From Thalassoglobus polymorphus (GTDB taxonomy: Bacteria > Planctomycetota > Planctomycetia > Planctomycetales > Planctomycetaceae), in contig NZ_CP036267.1 of assembly GCF_007744255.1 (NCBI RefSeq), forward strand, positions 2,669,500 through 2,733,499: a DNA stretch of 64,000 bases, given 5' to 3'. This document shows positions 1-7,969 of the stretch, one piece after another (the first letter of the stretch is position 1; each line of letters opens with the position of its first letter). The notes under the pieces are model-generated. The model ran no database searches, was not told the origin of the DNA, and saw only the letters and a list, made by a program, of their open reading frames with translations. A program made the translations under genes and the position numbers.

Positions 1-2247
1 TTTAATGTCTCTTACTGGACCACGTTCGCCGGGATTGACGACTCTGATCGGTGAAGAAGATCGCTGATTCCACATTCGCTGAATTAACGGGAGAATTTCT
101 TCTGGGTCACGTCCACTCAATGGGAAAGTTCTCATCCTGCTTTCACTGGAACGGTCACGTTGTCCGGTTCCATCTTCTCCGAGTTGAGCAAGAAGCTCTT
201 TCACTTGAAGAACCTGAGCCGTGTCGCCTCGCACCATGAGTTGCCGTCCATAAACGTCTGGCTCAATGGTTGGGGCAAGATCACCATCTTTCATGAACAT
301 GGCTCGGACAGTTGTCGATGCCATGATTGGGTCCATCTTCGAGAGCGGGATGACAGTCATCTGCTGTGAACTGCTTCCGGCTCCGTCCATCTCACTGATG
401 AGCGAAGCGACTTGCACATGTTTGTCGTTCGTCGCGAGAATGTGAATCTTTCCGTTTCGGGCATCTTCATTAATGACAACACCCGGCATCAGGGCGGTAA
501 TTGTCTTCGTCACCTCCATCGAGTTGGCAGATGTGACCGTGTAGACTCTCAAAAACGGTTTGTTCCCTTCAGACGAGAATGTGCTCGGCTCACCTTCCAC
601 GTCGATGGTTTCCAGAGCTTGTTCGACGAGTTGATGCATCTTGACGGTTGCAGAGATCAGCAATTTGTTGGTTCGCTCGTCCGCAGCAATTGTGATTCCA
701 GTCCCGGAAGTGGAACTAGAACTTGAGCGTCTTGAGGAAGCGGCACTGACGTTTGTAACGCCAGAACTGAGCCCCAGTACACTTCGGAGCAATGTTTCTG
801 CATCGGCAGCTGGAATGTTTTTAATGATGTACGGTTTGAAGCTTAAGTCATCCGGGCCGGGACGATTCGTGATATCTTTCAACATCAGATCGATCCGTCG
901 CAAGTTGCTTCCAATATCGGTGACCAGGACAGAGTTGGAACTACCGAGCGCAACGACCTTCCCTTGAGGTCCTTTAACTTCATTCACCTCGGCGGCGATT
1001 TGCCCGGCGTCTACTCCTTCCAGTGGAAAGACGACAGTCAGCAGTTCGTTTTTGCCTCGGCTCGCCAACTCATCAGGAGCCACGTTGGGAATCAGATTCG
1101 GTGGAATCGGATCGTCGATGTTCAGACAAACCAGGAAGTCATCTCGATGAACCAGCACGAAACCTTTGGGGAGCAGGTAACCGTTGATGACATCGAGGGC
1201 ATCTTTCGGGCTATACATTTTCTGGTCGTAGTAACTGAACGTTCCAGGTGGGACGTCAAGCAGGTCGAGTGAAAGACCAGACTCACGTGCGAAGAGTCGC
1301 AGCACTTCTGTCCATGGGGCATAGCGGAAGTTGAAGGAGAGCTGAACGTTCTCCCGATCCGCTTTTGTCGTGTTGTCGTCTTCATCCCGCTTTTCTCCGA
1401 ACGACAGAACGGCTTCAGCACCCTCCGGGACTTGTTCAACCATTACTGGTCGCTCACGACGTGGTGGCGGCTGACCTCCTGAACCTTGACCACGTGATTG
1501 ACCCGCATCTGCAGGAGGAGGTCCGATTCGCTGCTGCCATTTCTGTTTTTGCTCGTCGGTGAGGACCGCCATGGTGGCTTGTTCAAATTCTTCGTTGAGT
1601 TTATTCCGATCTTCTTCAGAGGAACCAAATCCGAGTGCACGAAACTTCTCGCTTCGTGATTCCTGGAGCTCTTCCAGTTTTTTCTTCTGGTCGTCAGAGA
1701 GTCCAAGTTCGGTCTGCACCTCTTCTCTTCCAAACGCGCGTAACCCCTCGCGGTGCAATCGGATTTGATCGAGTCGTTTGAACTGTTCTTCCGACAGGAC
1801 AGATTTCATTTGAGTTTCAGATTGCTTGCGAGCCTCTTCCATTTTTGCTCGCAATTCGTTGCGAACTTTTTCACGTTCTTCATTTGAACTGGCAGATTGC
1901 ATCCGACCAAAGATGTCCCCGAATTGCTCCCGGGAATTCCCCATCGACTCGCCGATCTCTTCCAGCTTCTTCATTTGCTCGTCAGTGATATTTACTTCAC
2001 TCCGAGTCGATTCGTTTCCAAGCTCTCCAAGGAGCCCTCCACCGCGTCGGCCGGAGAATCCACCTCGTCCTCCTGGACCGCCCGGTCTGCCACCTGGACC
2101 ACCGCGCATGCTGCCGCGATCGCCTCCACGGTCACCACCACGGTCGCGGCGCTCTCCCTCTTGCTGGCCTGGCAAAGAGGCTGGAATGGAAACAACTATT
2201 ACAAGCCCGAGCAAAAATGCTGTGACGGCTTTAACGATTGGACTCAT
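1..2247 (-). CDS. GspD-like secretin periplasmic-domain protein, C-terminus beyond the window
   Basis: The minus-strand frame opens at an ATG (2247) preceded by CCGGAG and stays open to base 1, so at least 749 residues are visible and the C-terminal part is missing. The layout is an N-terminal signal peptide (about 1-28), a Gly/Arg-rich stretch (30-70) and a charged helical region (about 87-265) with LT/S-D-E/D-Q repeats like LTXXQ proteins. From about 296 come successive secretin N0/N1-type ring-building modules (about 296-370, 390-460, 465-550, 553-620, 632-700 and a new one from 720). Secretins form the outer-membrane pore of type II secretion. The pore-forming beta domain would lie past the edge, so this call depends on sequence not seen. 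It is divergent from the EF-hand gene and 1.7 kb from gspF, which fits a role in the same secretion machine. The fusion of an LTXXQ-like region to secretin modules is unusual. Confidence 0.75.
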   Translation of the reverse strand, partial: MSPIVKAVTAFLLGLVIVVSIPASLPGQQEGERRDRGGDRGGDRGSMRGGPGGRPGGPGGRGGFSGRRGGGLLGELGNESTRSEVNITDEQMKKLEEIGESMGNSREQFGDIFGRMQSASSNEEREKVRNELRAKMEEARKQSETQMKSVLSEEQFKRLDQIRLHREGLRAFGREEVQTELGLSDDQKKKLEELQESRSEKFRALGFGSSEEDRNKLNEEFEQATMAVLTDEQKQKWQQRIGPPPADAGQSRGQGSGGQPPPRRERPVMVEQVPEGAEAVLSFGEKRDEDDNTTKADRENVQLSFNFRYAPWTEVLRLFARESGLSLDLLDVPPGTFSYYDQKMYSPKDALDVINGYLLPKGFVLVHRDDFLVCLNIDDPIPPNLIPNVAPDELASRGKNELLTVVFPLEGVDAGQIAAEVNEVKGPQGKVVALGSSNSVLVTDIGSNLRRIDLMLKDITNRPGPDDLSFKPYIIKNIPAADAETLLRSVLGLSSGVTNVSAASSRRSSSSSTSGTGITIAADERTNKLLISATVKMHQLVEQALETIDVEGEPSTFSSEGNKPFLRVYTVTSANSMEVTKTITALMPGVVINEDARNGKIHILATNDKHVQVASLISEMDGAGSSSQQMTVIPLSKMDPIMASTTVRAMFMKDGDLAPTIEPDVYGRQLMVRGDTAQVLQVKELLAQLGEDGTGQRDRSSESRMRTFPLSGRDPEEILPLIQRMWNQRSSSPIRVVNPGERGPVRDIK

Positions 2248-2639
2248 CGAGATGCTCCGGAGAACAGGGAGTTGCAGTCTCACTTGTAAGACTACAGGTG
2301 TTAACTGTTGTCAGGTAAGAGCTTACGGGAATTAGTCTTGGTGGGTTACAACAGTCAGTGAATATGGAAAGTTGAGTCGCATCGGTCGTGGCTGATGTTC
2401 ATTGGAAGTGTTTTTCCAAGGATTCCAGAGAAGACCGGTCCGATTCTTCAATTCTGGTGTTGATATAGTATTGGTTCGTTCTGGGTGCTTATTGATCATA
2501 CCTGCCCAGCTTTCATCACGTTTCATATTTAGAAACGCAAACAGAACTGTAGGAATCACTGTGATTCTCTGAAAACGAACACTTATTCAAGTTCTGTTAG
2601 AACTAAAAACCCCACAAATTCAATTTCGGACCGCGCGCC
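2248..2639. other. Intergenic region between divergent genes
   Basis: About 390 bp separate the start of the secretin-like gene (minus) from the EF-hand gene (plus). Promoters for both must lie here, but no convincing -35/-10 pair stands out. The only open frames are short and have no coding character. Confidence 0.5.
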
Positions 2640-3710
2640 ATGTTGAAAACTATGAATTTTCAGAAGTTCGGAATGTTCTTGTTGTTATGGCTTCTTTCGG
2701 CATCCTGTGTGCTAGGGGTGCTGGTCGACGAAGCTGCAGCTCAGAGGTCTGGCGATAGATCACGCGGGAGAACTTCAGACCGTGATGGTGGTCGCGAAGG
2801 TGGCCGTGATGGCAGTCGGGGCGGTGGTCGAGAGTCTCGTGGGGGGCAAGAACGGCGAGGTCCTTCGACTGAGCAGATTTTTGGATACCTTGATCGAGAC
2901 AAGAATGGCCGCCTGGATCCTCAAGAGATCGAGAATTCTCGTGGCCCGTTCAAAGACATGCTTCAGCGCGCAGGTGTCGACTACAGCAGAGGACTGGATC
3001 AGCGAAATTTTGCCTCAGCGTATGAGAAAGTCCGCGAACAGCGCGAGCAAGAGTCCCGGAGTCGCCGTGACGGTGATGATGACAGCGGACGCCGCGAGGA
3101 GTACGAAAGAAGACGCAGAGAGTATGAGCAACGCAGAGAAGAAGAACGGAAGAAGGCGGATTCTGCCAAGCGAACTCCCACTTCTATCGCTTTTCGTGCA
3201 AAAGAGCGGGTGACTGTCGATATTCCTCAGCAATTTGTTGAAGGCGACGACGACGGCGATGGCCAAATTGGCTTCTATGAATGGAAAAAATGGAAGCGAG
3301 ACGAAATTCATCTTTTTGCCGCTTATGACCGCAATGGAGATGGATTTCTGACACCACGCGAGCTCGAAAAAGGCCCTGTCGAGATTCCTGACGCTTCGAC
3401 CGCAATAGCAGCCTCAACGACAATTTCCGGCACTCAACAGACCGGGGCGACTCCAAAAACAGCGACGACTAGCAAGGCTGAGACAGCGAAATCGGAGCAG
3501 CCCAGCGTTGATATGAATACAGCTGCTGCACGTCGAGGTGAATCAATGTTCCGGTTGCTGGATCGCAATAGAGATGGTCAGCTTGAAGAAGAGGAATGGG
3601 CGCGAGCACGAACGACGAAACCTTTATTTGAAAAGGCAGGGGTAGATCTTTCGAAACCGATGTCGAAAAATGATTTTCTCGCCAATTATGTTCGTCTTAC
3701 AGAATCATAA
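2640..3710 (+). CDS. Secreted EF-hand calcium-binding protein
   Basis: This 356-residue protein has an N-terminal signal sequence (about 8-35, ending near AAAQ) followed by an Arg/Gly/Asp-rich low-complexity stretch. Four EF-hand loops are readable: DRDKNGRLDPQE (85-96), DDDGDGQIGFYE (203-214), DRNGDGFLTPRE (230-241) and DRNRDGQLEEEE near 308-319. A highly charged Arg/Glu coiled region (about 130-172) separates the first and second loops, and a Thr/Ala-rich linker separates the third and fourth. It probably binds calcium in the periplasm or outside the cell; its partner is not evident. It lies between the secretin-like gene and the pseudopilin operon, but a hairpin terminator follows it, so it is probably transcribed alone. 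Proteins with this plan are common in planctomycetes. Confidence 0.8.
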   Translation: MLKTMNFQKFGMFLLLWLLSASCVLGVLVDEAAAQRSGDRSRGRTSDRDGGREGGRDGSRGGGRESRGGQERRGPSTEQIFGYLDRDKNGRLDPQEIENSRGPFKDMLQRAGVDYSRGLDQRNFASAYEKVREQREQESRSRRDGDDDSGRREEYERRRREYEQRREEERKKADSAKRTPTSIAFRAKERVTVDIPQQFVEGDDDGDGQIGFYEWKKWKRDEIHLFAAYDRNGDGFLTPRELEKGPVEIPDASTAIAASTTISGTQQTGATPKTATTSKAETAKSEQPSVDMNTAAARRGESMFRLLDRNRDGQLEEEEWARARTTKPLFEKAGVDLSKPMSKNDFLANYVRLTES

Positions 3711-3757
3711 ATCGCGACCAGTCACTTGATGCCATACAATTCACTATGGACCTGTCG

Positions 3758-3776
3758 AACGAAGACGCTTCGTTTT
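3758..3776 (+). terminator. Hairpin terminator after the EF-hand gene
   Basis: A perfect 7-bp inverted repeat, AACGAAG and CTTCGTT, with a 3-nt loop is followed by TT. It lies about 50 bp past the EF-hand stop codon. The stem is short and AT-moderate, so strength is uncertain. Confidence 0.5.
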
Positions 3777-3935
3777 GCCGGCGGGTTCAGATGACAAGGT
3801 GAACGGCTGGTCGGGATTGACGTTTTGTATCAGTTGTCCGTTCTCTGTCAGTAAAGTGAAACTTCAGTCAATAAATATGAGTATTGATTGAGAGTCTTTC
3901 CAACGATTCCATCCCTTTCGACATATTGCCTTTCC

Positions 3936-5144
3936 ATGCCAGAATTTCAGTACAAAGCGAGAGAGTTGTCGGGACAGCAGGTCATCGGTCTTCTCACTGC
4001 AACGACTGAAAAAGAAGCGTTGGCAACACTCGCTGCCCAACAACTGTTTCCGCTTCAGGTTGACCTTGCAGAGTCCAGCAAGGCCGCAGCGAAACAAGTT
4101 AATCGACGTGTCCCGTCCAAGTACCTGACAGTTTTTTATTCTCAGTTGGCGGATCTGCTGAAGTCTGGTGTGCCGTTGTTGCGGTCGTTGGAACTTCTTT
4201 CGAAACAATCTTCACATTCTGCTCTCAAAGTTGTTGTTGCAGACGTAAGAGATCAGGTCGCTGAAGGTTCGCGACTCTATGACGCGATGAAATCGCACCC
4301 GAAGGCGTTCTCCCCTCTCATGGTCAGTATGGTCCATGCTGGTGAAGAAGGTGGGTTCATGGAGGATGTTCTCAAGCGAATCGCGGCGTTTACTGAACAG
4401 CAAGAAGAACTCAAAGGTCGCGTCATCGGAGCAATGGTGTATCCCGTCTTTCTATTGATGGTCGGGGGAGGTGTTGTCACAGTGATGTTGGCATGGCTGG
4501 TGCCAAAGTTTGATGGGCTCTTCGAGAATATGGCTGCCCGAGGAGAACTTCCCTGGGCGACGACGGCACTCATGGGAATGAGTGAAGCGACTCAGAAATA
4601 CTGGGCGGTCGTGTTATTGGCTGCTGCTGGTGGAATCATTGGGTTGTTGAAATGGCTGAAAACGGAGGATGGTCGACGTAAGCTCGATGTGTTCCGTTTG
4701 CGGGCAGTCGGAATCGGTCGAATTGTCCGCAGCTTGGCCGTTGCCAGATTTTGTCGGGTCTTGGGAACGTTGTTGAAAAACGGTGTTCCTGTACTCACAT
4801 CCTTAAAAATTGCCAAGGATGCGACGGCGAATGTGGTTCTGTCGGATGCCATTGATGTTGCAGCGTCGAACATTTCAGAGGGAAAATCATTAGCTGGCCC
4901 GTTGGCTGCCAGTAAGCAGTTTCCTGAAGAGATTGTAGAGATGATCGCAGTCGGCGAAGAAGCCAACAACCTGGAAAATGTTTTGATTGATATTTCAGAA
5001 AACCTGGAACGGCGAACAAGTCGCGAAATTGAGATGGTCGTCCGACTTCTGGAACCGATGCTACTGCTTTGTCTGGCTGCAGTTGTCCTTTTTGTTGTCA
5101 TTGCACTCTTATTACCGATCCTTCAAAGCTCCAGCATTGTTTAA
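3936..5144 (+). CDS. gspF: Type II secretion inner-membrane platform protein GspF
   Basis: This is a GspF/PilC family protein, the polytopic platform at the base of the type II secretion pseudopilus. The ATG at 3936 gives MPEFQYKARE, the usual family N-terminus, and 402 residues, the usual family length. An in-frame TTG at 3888 would add 16 unlikely residues. Two tandem T2SSF domains are visible (about 60-185 and 262-385 of the 402), each with the conserved LxxLLxxGVPLLxSL-type helix (SGVPLLRSLELL; NGVPVLTSLKIA). Membrane helices lie near 160-185, 210-230 and at the C-terminus. It is the first gene of the cluster gspF-G-H-I-J-K-L. The partner ATPase gspE is not in the window, so it must be encoded elsewhere. 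Confidence 0.95.
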   Translation: MPEFQYKARELSGQQVIGLLTATTEKEALATLAAQQLFPLQVDLAESSKAAAKQVNRRVPSKYLTVFYSQLADLLKSGVPLLRSLELLSKQSSHSALKVVVADVRDQVAEGSRLYDAMKSHPKAFSPLMVSMVHAGEEGGFMEDVLKRIAAFTEQQEELKGRVIGAMVYPVFLLMVGGGVVTVMLAWLVPKFDGLFENMAARGELPWATTALMGMSEATQKYWAVVLLAAAGGIIGLLKWLKTEDGRRKLDVFRLRAVGIGRIVRSLAVARFCRVLGTLLKNGVPVLTSLKIAKDATANVVLSDAIDVAASNISEGKSLAGPLAASKQFPEEIVEMIAVGEEANNLENVLIDISENLERRTSREIEMVVRLLEPMLLLCLAAVVLFVVIALLLPILQSSSIV

Positions 5145-5370
5145 TAAAATGAGGCTCAGTTACGAAACAAGTTTTTGAAGTCTGCTGAACGATTTGGAGA
5201 AGCGTTCTATCTCGTGAAAAGCAGTCAATGAGTTCATGATATAATGTCATGGAACCAACTGTCACGGGCACGACAAACATCATCTATGATCGAAGAATGA
5301 TCCCCAAATATGACGTACCTCATCGGTGCGTTTAGAATACTAACGAAAAAACTATGAAGGAGACGGACCC

Positions 5371-5820
5371 ATGCGAACACAACAATTCAATCAGAGACAA
5401 CACAAAAGACGTCGACCTGGCGGTTTTACGCTGTTGGAAGTGTTGATCGTGCTCGCCATCATCGGTGTGATTGCAGCCATGGCTGTTCCACGACTGCTGG
5501 GACAACAGCAGTCTGCCAATGTCAAAGTCACAAAAACTGCGATCACGAACTTGGAGCAGGCTGCGAAGCTGTATGCCGTCGACAATCTCGGCGAACCGCC
5601 TGAGTCCATTGATGTGATGCTTTCCAAACGAGAAGACGGAACCGCTGCGGTTCTCGATAAAATTCCAACTGATGCTTGGAACAACCCACTCAACTACGAA
5701 TATCCTAACTCACGTGCAGATACGGAATCGCCAGCGATCTGGTCGAACGGAAAGAACCGCAAGAATGACAACGGCTCTGGCGACGACATCAATAACTGGG
5801 ACGACAAGCTGAACCAGTAA
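5371..5820 (+). CDS. gspG: Major pseudopilin GspG
   Basis: This 149-residue protein is the main subunit of the type II secretion pseudopilus. The prepilin peptidase site reads RRPGG then FTLLEVLIVLAIIGVI, with Gly at -1, Phe at +1 and the required Glu at +5. The C-terminal part keeps the GspG calcium-binding pattern (TDAWNNPLNYEYPN, then SNGKN, then GSGDDINNW). A good ribosome binding site, GAAGGAGA, precedes the ATG. A TATAAT at 5240-5245 in the 226-bp gap after gspF could be a -10 element, but no matching -35 is seen. Confidence 0.95.
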   Translation: MRTQQFNQRQHKRRRPGGFTLLEVLIVLAIIGVIAAMAVPRLLGQQQSANVKVTKTAITNLEQAAKLYAVDNLGEPPESIDVMLSKREDGTAAVLDKIPTDAWNNPLNYEYPNSRADTESPAIWSNGKNRKNDNGSGDDINNWDDKLNQ

Positions 5821-5847
5821 CGATGGCTCACATTGAAATGAATCACC

Positions 5848-6516
5848 ATGCACCAGCATCGAAGAGTTCAACCTGTTGACGACCTGCGCGGGCGCCGCTC
5901 CGCGTTTACGGTCCTTGAACTCATTCTGGTGCTGGCGGTCATTGTCGCGATTGCGGGCATCAGCTGGCCGCGCATGTCGGGTTTTTTAAAACGTGAAAGT
6001 GTGATGGGCAACGTTGAGCAGGTGAGGCAAGTTCTCGACCATGCTCGCGTGCAAGCGGTTGAAGATGGGATCACCTATCAATTTCGCTTCGAACCGAACG
6101 GACGAAAATACGTCCTTCTGCCTTACGATCTTCAGGTCCATACGGACGAACAAGCTTCCGCCAGCCAAACTCTTCAGGAAACGGGATCTGGCGGTATCAA
6201 GCAGGCGATCACACATGAACTGTCGGAAGACTGCCAGTTCTATATGCCGACCACTTTAATTTCTGATCAGCCGATGATTCTTGAACGGCTTCCGGAAGCG
6301 TGGTTGAACATGGTTCAGAACGGCGTCCAACATCGTGATGTGAGTTGGTCTGCCCCTATTCTCTTTTATGCTGACGGATCAGCCACCACAGGAGCGGTCA
6401 CAGTCGTTGATGAGGACAAACGGTACATTTCAGTTTCAGTTCGCGGATTGACCGGAGCTGTTGTGACATCACGAATCTCACAATTACCGGAGCAGTTTGG
6501 TGGATCGTCGAACTAA
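5848..6516 (+). CDS. gspH: Minor pseudopilin GspH
   Basis: This 222-residue protein begins with a short basic leader and a type IV pilin-like segment, SAFTVLELILVLAVIVAI, with Glu at +5 after the processing site. The residue at -1 is Ala (RSA then FTVLE) rather than the usual Gly, which prepilin peptidases tolerate less well. The globular part has the GspH/FimT look (VEQVRQVLDHARVQAVEDG near 53-71). It is the second pseudopilin of the operon, 27 bp after gspG. An ATG at 5823 runs into a stop after 18 codons, so 5848 is the start. It should sit at or near the pseudopilus tip with GspI, J and K. Confidence 0.85.
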   Translation: MHQHRRVQPVDDLRGRRSAFTVLELILVLAVIVAIAGISWPRMSGFLKRESVMGNVEQVRQVLDHARVQAVEDGITYQFRFEPNGRKYVLLPYDLQVHTDEQASASQTLQETGSGGIKQAITHELSEDCQFYMPTTLISDQPMILERLPEAWLNMVQNGVQHRDVSWSAPILFYADGSATTGAVTVVDEDKRYISVSVRGLTGAVVTSRISQLPEQFGGSSN

Positions 6517-7036
6517 CATCACTTCTGAAGATGTCGAGGCGTCCTGCTGCAAAGGAGGAGTCTTTGCAACGAAGATTCTCTGCACTTCATGGAGACTCTC
6601 TCGATCGTGTCGTTCTACGCAAATTGATCGAGAGGATCGAAAAGGGATCACTCTCTTTGAAGTGGTTCTCGCACTCGCGATCTTCCTGGGAGCAACAGCT
6701 GTCATCGGTCAAGTGTTACAGAACGGGTCTCGTGCAGCCACACGAGCACAACTGACTGGTGATGCTGCAGTGCGTTGCGAGCGAAAAATGAACGAAGTCC
6801 TTTCCGGAGTTCTTCCACTCTCTGCGGAGAATCGAGCCCCATTCGAAGATAGCGCAGCCTGGGTTTGGACTGTCAATGTTCTTGACTCCGAGGTCATTGG
6901 TTTGTTGAAAGTCGAAGTGATCGTCGAGCATCTGAGTAGCCGTGGAGATGTCAACAATTCGTTTCAACTCACACGGCTAGTTCGCGATCCGCAAATTTAT
7001 GAAGAAGCGGCCATCATCCCGGATGAGGAGTTATGA
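6497..7036 (+). CDS. gspI: Minor pseudopilin GspI, start uncertain
   Basis: The pilin segment DRKG then ITLFEVVLALAIFLGA shows Gly at -1, Glu at +5 and a hydrophobic helix, followed by GspI-like RAQLTGDAAVRCERKMNEVL. The frame has no ATG upstream of the pilin segment. Candidate starts are TTG 6497 or GTG 6500, which overlap gspH by 17-20 bp and give a leader of about 50 residues, far longer than normal. A strong AAAGGAGG at about 6550 lies inside this leader, about 14 nt before an in-frame ATT, so a non-canonical start near 6573 is possible. The end overlaps gspJ by ATGA. The order H-I-J-K supports the name. Confidence 0.8.
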   Translation: MVDRRTNITSEDVEASCCKGGVFATKILCTSWRLSRSCRSTQIDREDRKGITLFEVVLALAIFLGATAVIGQVLQNGSRAATRAQLTGDAAVRCERKMNEVLSGVLPLSAENRAPFEDSAAWVWTVNVLDSEVIGLLKVEVIVEHLSSRGDVNNSFQLTRLVRDPQIYEEAAIIPDEEL

Positions 7037-7965
7037 TGTCCTTCGAAAAACAGACGAATACGAGACCAAGACTGCGGACGCAAAGCGGACCGGACGAAAA
7101 ACGATGGAACCAGAACCGCGATGGGTTTTCCCTCGTTGAAGTACTGATCGCACTCGCACTGACTGTTCTACTTCTGAGCGCTGTCTATTCAGCGGTCGGG
7201 TTGCACTTACGCTTTCAAACCGCTGGTCGAGACCAAGTCAACAAGTCTCAACTGATGCGGGCTCTGATACGCAAGATGGACGAAGACTTCGGCAGTATCG
7301 TTCTTTATGTTGAGCAGGCCGACGAAGAAGAGCCCGACGAAAGTAGTGTTGAAAACCTTGAGCCGCTCGACGATGTTTCTGATACCGCACTCACCATTGG
7401 AGGGCTGGAGTCAGAGAGTGCTCCGATCACCTTTGGAGTGGTAGGTACTTCGGAGTTCGTTCATTTGTGCGTCAGCCGCCCACTGCGTGATCTCTCGTAC
7501 GATAGCATTTACACTGAATCGCCTTCCTCAGGACGTTCGAACGATTTACTCACCGTCACTTATGGTTTGGCACCTGTTGATGTCAGTATGTTGATTGATC
7601 CCAGAAAACCCAAGTACGACGTCCGCGATGATTCAATGTTCGATGGTCGTCCTGAGACCGGATTTGGGCGGCGGAGTATTGATCTGTATGCCTTCGACTC
7701 AGCGACCGACTTTCTGGATTCAGAGCATGTGCTGGCTACGGAAATTTCGGAAGTTCAGTTCTCGTACTTCGACGGAACTGCCTGGCTCGCTTCTTGGGAC
7801 AGCCGAGAGATCGGGGGGTTGCCGCGAGCTGTGAAAGTCACATTTGGGATTTGGCAGCAACCGGCGAAGACTTCTCAAAAGGGATATCAGTACTCTGGAA
7901 CTGGTACAGTGTTTAATGTGGAACACGTGTTTCATATTCCGTTAGCAATTCCGTTGATGGAGTAA
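7033..7965 (+). CDS. gspJ: Minor pseudopilin GspJ
   Basis: This 310-residue protein starts within the ATGA that ends gspI, indicating translational coupling. After a leader of about 36 residues comes NRDG then FSLVEVLIALALTVLLLSAVYS, a standard prepilin site with Glu at +5. The C-terminal half contains VKVTFGIWQ, resembling the GspJ pattern PRAVRLTLE. It is longer than the classical GspJ (about 200 residues), with an acidic insert near 95-125 (EQADEEEPDESS). Together with GspI and GspK it would form the pseudopilus tip complex. Planctomycete-type length differences are expected. Confidence 0.85.
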   Translation: MMSFEKQTNTRPRLRTQSGPDEKRWNQNRDGFSLVEVLIALALTVLLLSAVYSAVGLHLRFQTAGRDQVNKSQLMRALIRKMDEDFGSIVLYVEQADEEEPDESSVENLEPLDDVSDTALTIGGLESESAPITFGVVGTSEFVHLCVSRPLRDLSYDSIYTESPSSGRSNDLLTVTYGLAPVDVSMLIDPRKPKYDVRDDSMFDGRPETGFGRRSIDLYAFDSATDFLDSEHVLATEISEVQFSYFDGTAWLASWDSREIGGLPRAVKVTFGIWQQPAKTSQKGYQYSGTGTVFNVEHVFHIPLAIPLME

Positions 7966-7969
7966 TCTG

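Noticed and set aside
2332-2559. Small minus-strand open frame in the divergent gap
   Set aside because: No domain or ribosome binding site, and it occupies the promoter region of two real genes.
5211-5250. Promoter upstream of gspG with TATAAT at 5240
   Set aside because: No acceptable -35 at the right spacing; the gene could also be read from gspF.
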